The translations under genes and the position numbers were made by a program. Below, one piece after another: positions 16,373-25,444 of a stretch of 64,000 nucleotides of DNA. Below the pieces are notes generated by a model. That model was given only the letters and a program-made list of their open reading frames with translations, had not been told where the DNA came from and searched no databases. Location: the NCBI GenBank assembly GCA_015243575.1, contig CP042469.1, positions 2,136,929-2,200,928 of the forward strand. Direction: 5' to 3'. Source of the stretch: Clostridiales bacterium. Its GTDB lineage: Bacteria > Bacillota > Clostridia > Peptostreptococcales > Anaerovoracaceae. How positions within the stretch are numbered: the stretch's first letter is position 1; every line of letters starts with the position of its first letter.

Positions 16373-17647
16373 TCAGAATGTATGATTTTCCTCATTGGTC
16401 TCTCTCTTGATATCTGCACCGATCTTACTGAGCGCTTCTTCAAAATGGTCATAGCCTCGATCAATATAGTTGATATTTTCCACAATGGTCTCGCCGGATG
16501 CGCCCAAACCTGCAATTACCAAAGATGCACCGCCCCTGAGATCCTTTGCCATCACTCTTGCTCCGGTGAGATTCTTTACTCCGGTAACAATGGCCGACCT
16601 ACCGTCAACTTTGATTTTAGCTCCCATTTTCCGCAGCTCCTCAACATATTTAAACCTGCTCTCGAAAATGGTCTCTGTGATGAGACTCGTACCTTGCGCT
16701 ACCGTCATCACAGTAAGAAATTGGGATTGCATATCCGTAGGAAAGCCTGGATACGGAAGGGTCTTTAACATTTCAATCGCTTTTAGCTTAGCTGGAGCCC
16801 ACATCTCTATGGAGTCCTTCCTTTCCTTGATCCTGCACCCTGCTTCCCTGAATTTGGAAAGCGTCATACCCATATGTTCCGGTATGGCATTTCTCAGCAC
16901 GAGATTGCCTCCCGTAATTGCCACTGCCGCTAAGATGGTCCCTCCCTCGATTCGGTCAGGAATGACCTTATGTTCCACCTGGTGATATGACTGTTTTCCC
17001 AGAATTACGATTTCGTCTGTTCCAGCGCCTTTGATCTTCGCCCCGCAGGCGTTAAGATAGTTTTGTAAATCAATGATCTCCGGTTCCTTTGCCGGATTTA
17101 TGATCCTGGTTTCTCCTTCGGCAGCAGTAGCTGCCAGCATAACGTTTTCTGTCGCCCCTACGCTTGGGAAATCCAAAAGAATTCGGTTTCCGATCAGACG
17201 ATCTGCTGTACATTCAAGATAGCCATGGGCTTCTTTGATCTCAACGCCAAGCTGCCGCAGTGCGGACAAATGAATATCGATGGGCCTCAGGCCTATTTCG
17301 CAGCCTCCCGGATAACTCAAAATTACTTTTCCGCATCTAGCAATCATGGGACCCATTAAAAAAACCGAGGATCTCATTTCTCTCATCAGATGCTCCGGTA
17401 TTCTATACGAATTGATGGGATTGGTATCGATAATTGTGCCATCCGCTTCTTTCGTAATTTTGCATCCAAGATCTTTTAGAATAGTTAGCATTGTCTGAAC
17501 ATCCGATAGTTCGGGACAGCTTTTGATTTTGCTTTCGTTTCCCGTTACGATGGTCGCTGCAAGAATTGGTAGTACTGCGTTCTTCGCACCGGTTAACTCA
17601 TACTCGCCTGTCAGCTTCCTTCCACCGTTGATACGAAATTGTTCCAC
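16373..17647 (-). CDS. murA: UDP-N-acetylglucosamine 1-carboxyvinyltransferase MurA
   Basis: First committed step of peptidoglycan synthesis: transfer of enolpyruvate from PEP to UDP-GlcNAc. It has 424 residues from a GTG at 17647 with GGAGGT seven bases upstream; the ATG 12 codons earlier has no site and would add an atypical leader. The catalytic cysteine is in PGGCEIGLRPID (C116), so the fosfomycin-target residue is kept. The substrate signature GGRKLTGEYELTGAKNAVLP lies at the N-terminus. A short inverted repeat (GCAGAATA/TATTCCGC, 17663-17681) adjoins the Shine-Dalgarno site. Confidence 0.96.
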   Translation of the reverse strand: MEQFRINGGRKLTGEYELTGAKNAVLPILAATIVTGNESKIKSCPELSDVQTMLTILKDLGCKITKEADGTIIDTNPINSYRIPEHLMREMRSSVFLMGPMIARCGKVILSYPGGCEIGLRPIDIHLSALRQLGVEIKEAHGYLECTADRLIGNRILLDFPSVGATENVMLAATAAEGETRIINPAKEPEIIDLQNYLNACGAKIKGAGTDEIVILGKQSYHQVEHKVIPDRIEGGTILAAVAITGGNLVLRNAIPEHMGMTLSKFREAGCRIKERKDSIEMWAPAKLKAIEMLKTLPYPGFPTDMQSQFLTVMTVAQGTSLITETIFESRFKYVEELRKMGAKIKVDGRSAIVTGVKNLTGARVMAKDLRGGASLVIAGLGASGETIVENINYIDRGYDHFEEALSKIGADIKRETNEENHTF

Positions 17648-17775
17648 AAGAATTACACCTCCGCAGAATAACATATTCCGCATAATTTAGTAAGCGAATG
17701 CCTGAAAACACAAAGCCTGGGCGTTGCATCTATCAGACACTATTCCATAATATGAATTTCCGCAAAAGGTGTTAC

Positions 17776-18870
17776 TCATATCCCCAGATGGTCATAAATC
17801 ACATCAGTAGCATCCATCCTTCCAGCTTTGCCGCTGGCGGCAGACATACTATTCAGCGCTTCCTTATTATTTTTTAACCGCATAACAGTGCCGAGGAGCT
17901 TTTCTTCCGTCAAATCCTTTTCTTCCAGAATTACCGCTCCGCCCTTATCCGCAACCACTTTGGCGTTAAAGTACTGATGGTTCCCCGTGACGTTGGGAGA
18001 CGGTATCAGAATTGCGGCCTTACCGCAGGCAGTGATCTCCGAAACTGTCAAGGCCCCCGCTCTGCTGATTACTAGGTCCGAAGAAGATAGATATTCATGC
18101 ATGTTGTCCACATATTCCAGAACCTTGATATTCCCAGACAGTTCGATGCCCTGTTCCTTAATGGATTCCAGAACCTTATGATAGTAATTCCTGCCGGTGA
18201 TAAAAAACACTCTGGCATCCGGAAGCCCATTGAAGGCTTCAAGCACATGAATCATCGTACTGTTGATCTTCCCTGCACCAAGGCTGCCTCCAAAGCACAG
18301 GAGCACGAACTCATTGGGCTTGATTTCCAGTTTATCCCTGCTATTACCCATTCCGCAGGTCAAGAAACTTTTACGGATCGGATTCCCTGTAACGATTAGC
18401 TTACTTTGATCCTTGAAGTACTCCTTGGATTCAGAGAAACTTACAAATACTTTATCGACATATTTTTCCAGAAGTTTATTTGTTACTCCGGGAAAAGCGT
18501 TTTGCTCGTGAATAAAAGTTCTAATCCCTTTTTTGTGGGCAGCTCGTACCACCGGTCCGCAAACATAACCCCCGGTTCCTATGACAAGATCCGGCTTAAA
18601 ATCGCTGATAATTTTATTAGCTTGATGGTTTCCTTTTGCCAGATCCAAAGCCGTTTTGAAATTTTTCCATAGTTTTTTTCGGTTAAAGCCGCTTACAGTG
18701 ATAAAACGGATTTCATAACCGCTTTTCGGCACAAGATCCTTTTCCATACCGCGTTCTGTTCCTATAAACAGAACTTCCGCATCAGGATGCTTTCTCCTTA
18801 TTTTATCTGCAATGGCGATGGCAGGATAAATATGTCCTCCTGTACCACCGCCGGTCATGATTACCTTCAT
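17776..18870 (-). CDS. murG: MurG lipid II synthase
   Basis: A 364-residue GT28 glycosyltransferase that adds GlcNAc to lipid I on the inner face of the membrane. The N-terminal lobe has MTGGGTGGHIYPAIAIADKI. The C-terminal lobe has CFGGSLGAGKIN and SRAGALTVSEITACGKAAILIPSPNVTGNHQYFNA, the donor-binding signature. The ATG at 18870 has GAGGTAATTG upstream. It lies 17 bp behind ftsW. Confidence 0.96.
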   Translation of the reverse strand: MKVIMTGGGTGGHIYPAIAIADKIRRKHPDAEVLFIGTERGMEKDLVPKSGYEIRFITVSGFNRKKLWKNFKTALDLAKGNHQANKIISDFKPDLVIGTGGYVCGPVVRAAHKKGIRTFIHEQNAFPGVTNKLLEKYVDKVFVSFSESKEYFKDQSKLIVTGNPIRKSFLTCGMGNSRDKLEIKPNEFVLLCFGGSLGAGKINSTMIHVLEAFNGLPDARVFFITGRNYYHKVLESIKEQGIELSGNIKVLEYVDNMHEYLSSSDLVISRAGALTVSEITACGKAAILIPSPNVTGNHQYFNAKVVADKGGAVILEEKDLTEEKLLGTVMRLKNNKEALNSMSAASGKAGRMDATDVIYDHLGI

Positions 18871-18887
18871 TCAATTACCTCACTTAT

Positions 18888-20003
18888 TCATCGTGCCGAA
18901 TGCCTTGATATATTCAGCAGAATACCCATGGAGCCCATGAAGAGCATCAGGGCGTTTCCTCCATAGCTTACAAACGGAAGGGTGATTCCCGTTGGCGGCA
19001 TGGATGATGTTACAACTGCAATATTTAGAACCACCTGAATCGCCAGCATGATGGTAATGCCAGAAGCAAGAAGGGTACCGAACATATCTGGAGCATTGAG
19101 AGCGATATGAGTGCCCCTCCAGATCAGGATAATATAGCAGGCGATCAGCGCTAGACATCCAATATATCCTAGCTCTTCACCGATAATGGCAAAGATAAAA
19201 TCATTCTGCGGCTCCGGCAGATAGAGGGTTTTCTGGATACTTTTACCAAGTCCGACACCGAAAAGCCCTCCCGACCCTAAAGCCAGCAGCGACTGAATTA
19301 CCTGATACCCATCTCCGAGTGGATCCTGAAACGGATCGAGAAAGCTGGTGAGACGCTTCAATCGGTACCCGCCTTCATCAGTGAGTATCATAAAGGTAAT
19401 TCCCACAGCTCCGATGCCTAATATTCCGCCCAAATACATGACATTCAATCCCGCTACAAACATGATGCCGATGATAATGCCGCAGACCGTAATCGCAGTG
19501 GACAAATTGGGCTGAAGAATAATCAGTCCGAAAAAGGCTCCGCAGAGTCCCAGCATCGGCAGCACCCCTTTTGTAAAGGAGCGAATTGTCTTAGGATCTT
19601 TACTTAGGTACCACGATACAAAGATGATTGCAGCAATCTTAGCAATTTCCCCCGGCATAATCGTAAATTCACCAATACCGATCCAGCGTGTCGCGTAATT
19701 TCTGGTTACCCCCAAAGGTGTAAACAATAAGGCCAGCAGCACCAGATCTGCAATCAGGATTGTAGGAGCAAATTTTGCATAGATTCTGTAGTCAAAAAGA
19801 GCGCAGAACATCATAGCACCAAGGCCCAGCATCGCCCATACAATATCCTTCTTTAGATAATCGTACGGATCTCCCGAGTCATTGATAGCATTATAATAGC
19901 TGGAGCTGAAAACCATGATCACACCGAAGACCACCAGGCCCAGCACAACGATGGTTAAAACAAAATCCCCCGACTTCATTCGGGACTTTTTTTTACCGGC
20001 CAT
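18888..20003 (-). CDS. ftsW: SEDS-family glycosyltransferase FtsW/SpoVE
   Basis: A 371-residue SEDS peptidoglycan polymerase with about ten membrane helices. Visible family motifs are GVTRNYATRWIGIG, FTIMPGEIAKIA and the C-terminal PPTGITLPFVSYGG. It is expected to polymerise glycan from lipid II with the partner PBP encoded upstream (25445-27448). Sequence does not tell FtsW from the sporulation paralogue SpoVE; the position between murD and murG is the same for both. The ATG at 20003 directly abuts the murD stop codon. Confidence 0.94.
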   Translation of the reverse strand: MAGKKKSRMKSGDFVLTIVVLGLVVFGVIMVFSSSYYNAINDSGDPYDYLKKDIVWAMLGLGAMMFCALFDYRIYAKFAPTILIADLVLLALLFTPLGVTRNYATRWIGIGEFTIMPGEIAKIAAIIFVSWYLSKDPKTIRSFTKGVLPMLGLCGAFFGLIILQPNLSTAITVCGIIIGIMFVAGLNVMYLGGILGIGAVGITFMILTDEGGYRLKRLTSFLDPFQDPLGDGYQVIQSLLALGSGGLFGVGLGKSIQKTLYLPEPQNDFIFAIIGEELGYIGCLALIACYIILIWRGTHIALNAPDMFGTLLASGITIMLAIQVVLNIAVVTSSMPPTGITLPFVSYGGNALMLFMGSMGILLNISRHSAR

Positions 20004-21368
20004 TTATTTCTCCAAATCCCTTACACAATTCTTAAAATGTTCTCCCCTTTGTTCAAAACAAGTGTACATATCCCAGCTGGCACAGGCGGGTGAAAGAAGT
20101 ACTGTGTCCCCTGCCGTTGCCAGTTTATATCCAATTTTAACACATTCATCCATGCCCTTTGCCATGGTGATGTTTGTAAAGCCCAATCGCTCCGCCGTTT
20201 CCTTAATCTTTGGCGCGGTTTTTCCAAGCAGTATCATATGTTTCACGCGGCCTTGAAATGCGTTGATAAATTCTTCAAAATCAGAACCTTTATCGTATCC
20301 TCCTGCGATTAGGATGATGTTTTCTTTCATGGCCTCAATGGCCTTAATGGAAGCATCCGGGTTCGTTCCTTTTGAATCATTGACAAATCGTACTCCGTCC
20401 ACTTCTCCTGAGAATTCAAGGCGATGCTCAACCCCTTCAAAGGACCTGAGCGTCTTGCTGATCACCACAGGAGCAATTCCTGCAAAATACGCGATCGCTG
20501 CTGCTGCCAGCGCATTTTCAAGATTGTGCGCGCCAGGTATTTTCAGTTCATGAATTCCGCAGATCTCGATGTTCTGCCCTTGCTCATTTCGAATCACGAT
20601 GGTGCCGTCCAGAACGAAACAGCCCATTTCAAGGGTACCCTTTCTGCTGAACGGAACAACTTTTGCTCTGCACTGCGCGATCAGTCGATACGATTCTGCA
20701 TCGTCATAGTTTACAACAAAATATTGATTCTCATCCTGATTCTGAAAAATTCTGGCTTTTGCCTGCGCATAATTTTCCAGAGTTTTATGCCGATCCATAT
20801 GATCCGGCGTAATATTCAACAGAGCGGAAACCTCAGGTTTGAAATGCTTTGTAGTCTCAAGCTGAAAGCTGCTGGTTTCCGTCACAAGCCAATCCTCTTC
20901 CGTGGTGCAAAGAGCCTTCGAAATTACTGCCACGCCCACATTGCCTACAACATAAGTCTTTCGTCCAGAATTTTCAAAGATCTCACCCACCAGTGTCGTT
21001 GTCGTTGTCTTTCCGTTTGTTCCGGTAATGGCAACATACTTCCCTTTTCCCACCCGGTATGCAATCTCAAGCTCTCCAATTACCTCGGCTCCCGCTGATT
21101 TCGCCTTCTGTACAAACCCTGTATCCGTTGGAACTCCAGGGCTGATCACAACCATATCAAGATCACCGGTATTATCTGGCTCTTCACCGAAATAGCAGGT
21201 GACGTTTTTATTTTTCAAAAATTGTATCAGCTGCCCGCAGATTTTATCTTCATCCTTGCTGTCATAAACAGATACCACAGCCCCTAGCTTAAGAAGCGCC
21301 TGAGTTGCCGCAATTCCGGATTTTCCCATTCCGACCACCAGAATTTTTTTATCTTTCAGTTCGTTCAT
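20004..21368 (-). CDS. murD: UDP-N-acetylmuramoylalanine--D-glutamate ligase MurD
   Basis: A Mur ligase of 454 residues that adds D-glutamate to UDP-MurNAc-L-Ala. Domain 1 begins KKILVVGMGKSGIAA. The central domain has the ATP-binding AITGTNGKTTTTTLVGEI, then LLNITPDHMDRHKT. The C-terminal domain includes FVNDSKGTNPDASIKAIEA and LLSPACASWDMYTCFEQRGEHF. Length and motifs are normal. It starts at the ATG at 21368, about 100 bp behind mraY. Confidence 0.96.
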   Translation of the reverse strand: MNELKDKKILVVGMGKSGIAATQALLKLGAVVSVYDSKDEDKICGQLIQFLKNKNVTCYFGEEPDNTGDLDMVVISPGVPTDTGFVQKAKSAGAEVIGELEIAYRVGKGKYVAITGTNGKTTTTTLVGEIFENSGRKTYVVGNVGVAVISKALCTTEEDWLVTETSSFQLETTKHFKPEVSALLNITPDHMDRHKTLENYAQAKARIFQNQDENQYFVVNYDDAESYRLIAQCRAKVVPFSRKGTLEMGCFVLDGTIVIRNEQGQNIEICGIHELKIPGAHNLENALAAAAIAYFAGIAPVVISKTLRSFEGVEHRLEFSGEVDGVRFVNDSKGTNPDASIKAIEAMKENIILIAGGYDKGSDFEEFINAFQGRVKHMILLGKTAPKIKETAERLGFTNITMAKGMDECVKIGYKLATAGDTVLLSPACASWDMYTCFEQRGEHFKNCVRDLEK

Positions 21369-21418
21369 AATATCCCCTCTTTCTTCCGTTTCACATTCCG
21401 TTCGGCGGAATTAATACT

Positions 21419-21449
21419 AAAATCCATGAATCAGAGATTCATAGATTTT
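21419..21449 (-). other. mRNA hairpin between mraY and murD
   Basis: A 14-bp stem (21419-21432 with 21436-21449, 3-base loop) pairs fully in minus-strand RNA if one G-U is allowed. The stem is A/T-rich and no T-run follows on the minus strand, so it fits a processing or stability element better than a terminator. It lies in the 99-bp gap inside the dcw operon. Confidence 0.5.
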
Positions 21450-21467
21450 TGTCGTACTATTTCCGGA

Positions 21468-22424
21468 TCATACGATCAAAAACCCTACGACACAAAGCAG
21501 GAAAGTTGCAAGCCAGAATACGCCCACTACCTTTGTTTCCTTCCAACCGCTGAGTTCGAAATGATGATGGAGAGGCGCCATTTTAAAGATTCTTTTTCGT
21601 CTGGTTTTATAGCTGACAACCTGCAGGATCACGGAAAACGCCTCTGCCACGTAGACACCGCCTGCGATAGGGATTACCAGTTCAATATTCATCATAATAG
21701 CCGCAGCAGCGATACCGCCGCCCAGCGCAAGGGATCCTGTATCACCCATAAACACCTTGGCAGGGTGTCTGTTGTAAAGAAGAAAGCCGATACATGCACC
21801 CGCTAAAGCAGCACAGAATATCGTAGTAGTAGTGAATCCGTAAGTGGAACCAACCAAAGCAAGAAATAGTGCTACAATCATAGTAACTCCGGAAGCCAAG
21901 CCATCCAGACCATCGGTGAGATTCACCGCATTTACCATGGAAACCACAACAAAAGCGATGAACGGAATATAAAATATGCCAAAATCCAAGTATTGATTTA
22001 CAATTGGAATATATACTGTTGTTCCGTAGACTGAAACTCTCGATTGATAATATGCCAGTCCTACAGCAATCAGAATCTGAAGTGCAAGCTTTTGCTTTGC
22101 GGTCAGTCCCAGATTCCGCTTCATCGACACCTTTACAAAATCATCCAAAAATCCCAGTGCGCCGTACGCGACAAACGCCGTCAGAATGATCACCATATCC
22201 CGGTTTGCTCCGCCTGCGGTTAGACAGGTGATGACAACGGCTCCGATAATGGCCAAGCCTCCCATGGTTGGCGTTCCTGATTTAACCATATGTGATTGTG
22301 GTCCATCTTCCCGAATGCTCTGCCCCGCCTTAATTCTTCTCAAAACCGGAAGCAGCATCGGCGTTCCCACAGCAGCTATAACAAATGCGATTGCGGTCGT
22401 TATTCCAATTTGTAAATAATCCAT
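21468..22424 (-). CDS. mraY: phospho-N-acetylmuramoyl-pentapeptide-transferase MraY
   Basis: A 318-residue polytopic enzyme that makes lipid I from undecaprenyl phosphate and UDP-MurNAc-pentapeptide. Signatures are SHMVKSGTPTMGG, FLDDFVKVSMKRNLGL, NAVNLTDGLDGLASG and FMGDTGSLALGG, with MAPLHHHFELSGW near the C-terminus. About ten membrane helices. The ATG at 22424 has GGAGATG upstream and a 2-base gap to murF. Confidence 0.97.
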   Translation of the reverse strand: MDYLQIGITTAIAFVIAAVGTPMLLPVLRRIKAGQSIREDGPQSHMVKSGTPTMGGLAIIGAVVITCLTAGGANRDMVIILTAFVAYGALGFLDDFVKVSMKRNLGLTAKQKLALQILIAVGLAYYQSRVSVYGTTVYIPIVNQYLDFGIFYIPFIAFVVVSMVNAVNLTDGLDGLASGVTMIVALFLALVGSTYGFTTTTIFCAALAGACIGFLLYNRHPAKVFMGDTGSLALGGGIAAAAIMMNIELVIPIAGGVYVAEAFSVILQVVSYKTRRKRIFKMAPLHHHFELSGWKETKVVGVFWLATFLLCVVGFLIV

Positions 22425-22426
22425 GC

Positions 22427-23812
22427 TTAATTCATCTCCATTATTTTTTTGACTACCTGATCCATAGCCATTCCTCGCGAGCCCTTCAGCAGTATGACGT
22501 CGCCAGATGATATCATACTACCAATATCGTCCATCAGCAACTCCTTTGTTTCATAATAATGGATTTTGTCCGCTCCAAGTATTTCCTTAGCTCCTGCAGC
22601 AATGTATTTTGCTTGACTGCCGACTGCAAACAGCAGATCCACAGAATGATCTGCAGCGTATCTGCCCACCTGTCGATGGAATTCAGCCGCATTTTCACCA
22701 AGTTCAAACATATCTGCAAGAATTGCTATTTTCCGAAAACCCTTGGTAACAGTCAGTACATCGATTGCGGCTTTCATAGAATCCGGGCTTGCATTGTAGG
22801 TATCATCTATGATCTTCATGCCGTTTTTTCCCTTGATATTCAGCCTCTTATCAGTAATTTCCAATTTCAGAAGACCTGCCGCCGCCTCTTTCATTGTGAT
22901 GCCGCAAAGAACACCCGCTGCAACAGCCAATGCGCCGTTATATGCGTTATGTCTTCCCGGCACCTTCAATCGGAAGCTCTGGACAGCCTCTTTAAATTCT
23001 ATGGTAAATTCTATGCCGTCCTCGCCGTAGTCATTGATATTGGAAAGGATAAAGTCACTTCTCCCCGTCTCTCCCGTGGTAACGGTCCGATAGTTGCCCG
23101 AAACCATATCTCTGGATAGAAAATCGCTGTCCTCATTTACAATCAGTGTTCCCGCCTCATCAAAATAATTCGTGATTTCCATCTTTGCCTTCAGTATATT
23201 CTCTCTGCTCCCAAGATTCTCTATATGAGAAATACCAATGTTGGTAATAATGCCAATATTGGGGCGGACAATATCAGAAAGCAGGTCAATTTCTCCAAGT
23301 TCGCTCATTCCCATCTCGAAGATTCCGGCTTCCGTGTCCTCTGGCAGCGAGAGAACTGTCAAAGGCAGACCGATGTGGTTGTTCAGATTCCCCACATTTC
23401 TGAATGCTTTATACTTTTCCGAAAAAATCCAATAGAGCATCTCTTTTGTAGACGTCTTTCCAGTGCTCCCCGTTACGCCGATCTTTATAAGCGAAAGCTG
23501 GGAAAGATAATAAGCTGACAGATCCTGAAGTGCCTTTGTCGTATCCCTCACCAGAATCAGGTTGATATTGCTGTATTTGTCGGAGCTTATTTCCGGCTGA
23601 CGCGACAGAACAATTGTCCTGCAGCCCCGTTCCAATGCTTGAGGAATAAAATCGTGTGCATCATGCTGTTCTCCGATCAAAGGAAAGAACAGTTCTCCGG
23701 CCTCCACCTTTCTAGAGTCGGTGGATACCCCTGTTGCCGTATCCGTGGGCTCTCCCTGCAGCAATCTTCCCCCAATGGCTGCTGTGATTTCTTCTATTGT
23801 TAATCGTTTCAT
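22427..23812 (-). CDS. murF: UDP-MurNAc-tripeptide--D-alanyl-D-alanine ligase MurF
   Basis: A Mur ligase of 461 residues that adds D-Ala-D-Ala. The N-terminal domain has GVSTDSRKVEAGELFFPLIG. The ATP-binding motif is GVTGSTGKTSTKEM, followed by NIGISHIENLGSRENILKAK. The C-terminal domain has DDTYNASPDSMKAAI. I chose the ATG at 23812, one base behind the murE stop (TAATATG); a GTG three codons earlier would overlap murE. GGTGA of the murE end serves as ribosome site. Confidence 0.95.
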   Translation of the reverse strand: MKRLTIEEITAAIGGRLLQGEPTDTATGVSTDSRKVEAGELFFPLIGEQHDAHDFIPQALERGCRTIVLSRQPEISSDKYSNINLILVRDTTKALQDLSAYYLSQLSLIKIGVTGSTGKTSTKEMLYWIFSEKYKAFRNVGNLNNHIGLPLTVLSLPEDTEAGIFEMGMSELGEIDLLSDIVRPNIGIITNIGISHIENLGSRENILKAKMEITNYFDEAGTLIVNEDSDFLSRDMVSGNYRTVTTGETGRSDFILSNINDYGEDGIEFTIEFKEAVQSFRLKVPGRHNAYNGALAVAAGVLCGITMKEAAAGLLKLEITDKRLNIKGKNGMKIIDDTYNASPDSMKAAIDVLTVTKGFRKIAILADMFELGENAAEFHRQVGRYAADHSVDLLFAVGSQAKYIAAGAKEILGADKIHYYETKELLMDDIGSMISSGDVILLKGSRGMAMDQVVKKIMEMN

Positions 23813-23813
23813 A

Positions 23814-25358
23814 TTATTCACCGTTTTCTATAATCGTTTTTACAGTCTCTCTGTCATCAAAATGAAATTTCTCTGTACCGATGATTTGGTAGGTCTCGTG
23901 TCCTTTCCCCGCTATTAATATTATGTCACCTTTTTTATAGATGGAAACAGCTTTTTTAATCGCATCGTATCTGTTTTCTATAATTTCGTAATTGCATCCT
24001 GTTTCATAAATTCCGGCTTCGATGTCTGCTGTGATGCTTTCCTGACGCTCCGTTCTGGGATTATCGCTTGTAATGATACAGTAATCGCTGTACCTTCCAG
24101 CGGCTGCTCCCATCAGGGATCGCTTTCTCTGGTCTCTGTCTCCGCCGCAGCCAAAGACACAGATCAACCTGCCTTTCTTGAAGTCATTGGCAGTTTTCAG
24201 GACTTTTTCAAGGGCGTCTGGCGTATGGGCATAGTCTACGATGACGATGACTTCCTTGCTGTTGGCAACCAATTCAAAGCGCCCCGGTACCCCTTTGAGT
24301 TTTTCCAGACCGCGCTGGATTGAATCATAGGAATATCCCCCTTCTCTGGCACAGGCCAGAGCCGCAAGACCATTGTAAATTGTGAAGATTCCCGGAGTAT
24401 TCAACCTGAGAAGGGTGGTCTTCAAACCACTTTCCGTCACCTTGACGAGAGATCCTTTCTCTGTTGTCTCAAGAATTTCTCCGCAGTAATCAGCTTTTCT
24501 ATCCTTCAGGGAATAGCCCACTGCCTTCTTGCCGTTTTGTCTCAGTTCCTCATAGAGCCGTTTTCCATAATCATCATCAAGATTTACTATGCAGGCTCCC
24601 TCTGTTAAATAAAATAGTTTCTTCTTCGTCTGATAGTAATCCTCTATATCTTTGTGAAAATCCATATGATCCATTGTCAGGTTTGTAAAGACAGAAGCAT
24701 CATAACGGATGTCATCAACCTTTCCGAGCGCCAGCGCGTGAGATGAGACCTCCATGACACAGTTCTCAATCCCTTCGTCTCGCATTTCAGCAAACATCCT
24801 CTGGAGATCACTGGATTCAGGCGTGGTATTCTGCGCTTCATATTCTTTGCCGCCCACGTAATAGCCGATGGTACCCAGAAGACCGCAGATGCGGGCATCT
24901 GCCTCAATGATGCTTTTCAGCATGCAGGAAATTGTGGTTTTTCCATTGGTTCCGGTAATTCCGTACAGGTGAAACACAGCGTCTTTCGCACCATAGAAAT
25001 TGGCCGATATCCTGGAAAGTAGTTTTCGACTATCATCGGTTCTGACAACCGGAACCGCCTTGATGTCGATATCTTCTTCGCAAATGATGACAGCTGCACC
25101 CCGAAAGGCAGCATCCATCGCATAAATATGTCCGTCTGTATGATAACCCTTGATACAGATAAACGCATATCCTTTTTCAACCTTATTTGAATTATATGCC
25201 AGACCTGTAACCTCAAGATCGTCCAGGTCAGCATCGTACGGTACATCTGTTCCGTATAGCAAATCCTTGAATTTCACCTTGCCGTTCCCCTTCCTGCTGA
25301 TGCGCAGCTTTTCCGAGGTTAGGAAGCTGTTCACAGTGATTTCATCAATCACTGCCAA
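23814..25358 (-). CDS. murE: UDP-MurNAc-tripeptide synthetase MurE
   Basis: A Mur ligase of 514 residues that adds the third residue of the stem peptide. ATP-binding GITGTNGKTTISCMLKSI and LTMDHMDFHKDIEDYYQTKKKLF are present. The recognition motif SDNPRTERQ matches the DNPR signature of meso-diaminopimelate-adding enzymes, so the wall is probably mDAP-type. The start is a TTG at 25358 with AGAGGTGAT eight bases upstream. A GTG at 25277 (VKFKDLLYG) would fit the usual family start but has a weaker site, so the N-terminus is about 27 residues longer than typical. Confidence 0.95.
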   Translation of the reverse strand: MAVIDEITVNSFLTSEKLRISRKGNGKVKFKDLLYGTDVPYDADLDDLEVTGLAYNSNKVEKGYAFICIKGYHTDGHIYAMDAAFRGAAVIICEEDIDIKAVPVVRTDDSRKLLSRISANFYGAKDAVFHLYGITGTNGKTTISCMLKSIIEADARICGLLGTIGYYVGGKEYEAQNTTPESSDLQRMFAEMRDEGIENCVMEVSSHALALGKVDDIRYDASVFTNLTMDHMDFHKDIEDYYQTKKKLFYLTEGACIVNLDDDYGKRLYEELRQNGKKAVGYSLKDRKADYCGEILETTEKGSLVKVTESGLKTTLLRLNTPGIFTIYNGLAALACAREGGYSYDSIQRGLEKLKGVPGRFELVANSKEVIVIVDYAHTPDALEKVLKTANDFKKGRLICVFGCGGDRDQRKRSLMGAAAGRYSDYCIITSDNPRTERQESITADIEAGIYETGCNYEIIENRYDAIKKAVSIYKKGDIILIAGKGHETYQIIGTEKFHFDDRETVKTIIENGE

Positions 25359-25444
25359 TCAGTCTTATCACCTCTGAAGAGCTGCCTCGATACAGTTCTC
25401 TGTCCGGCACAAACTTCGGTTAACGGCTGCCTATATTACTTTCC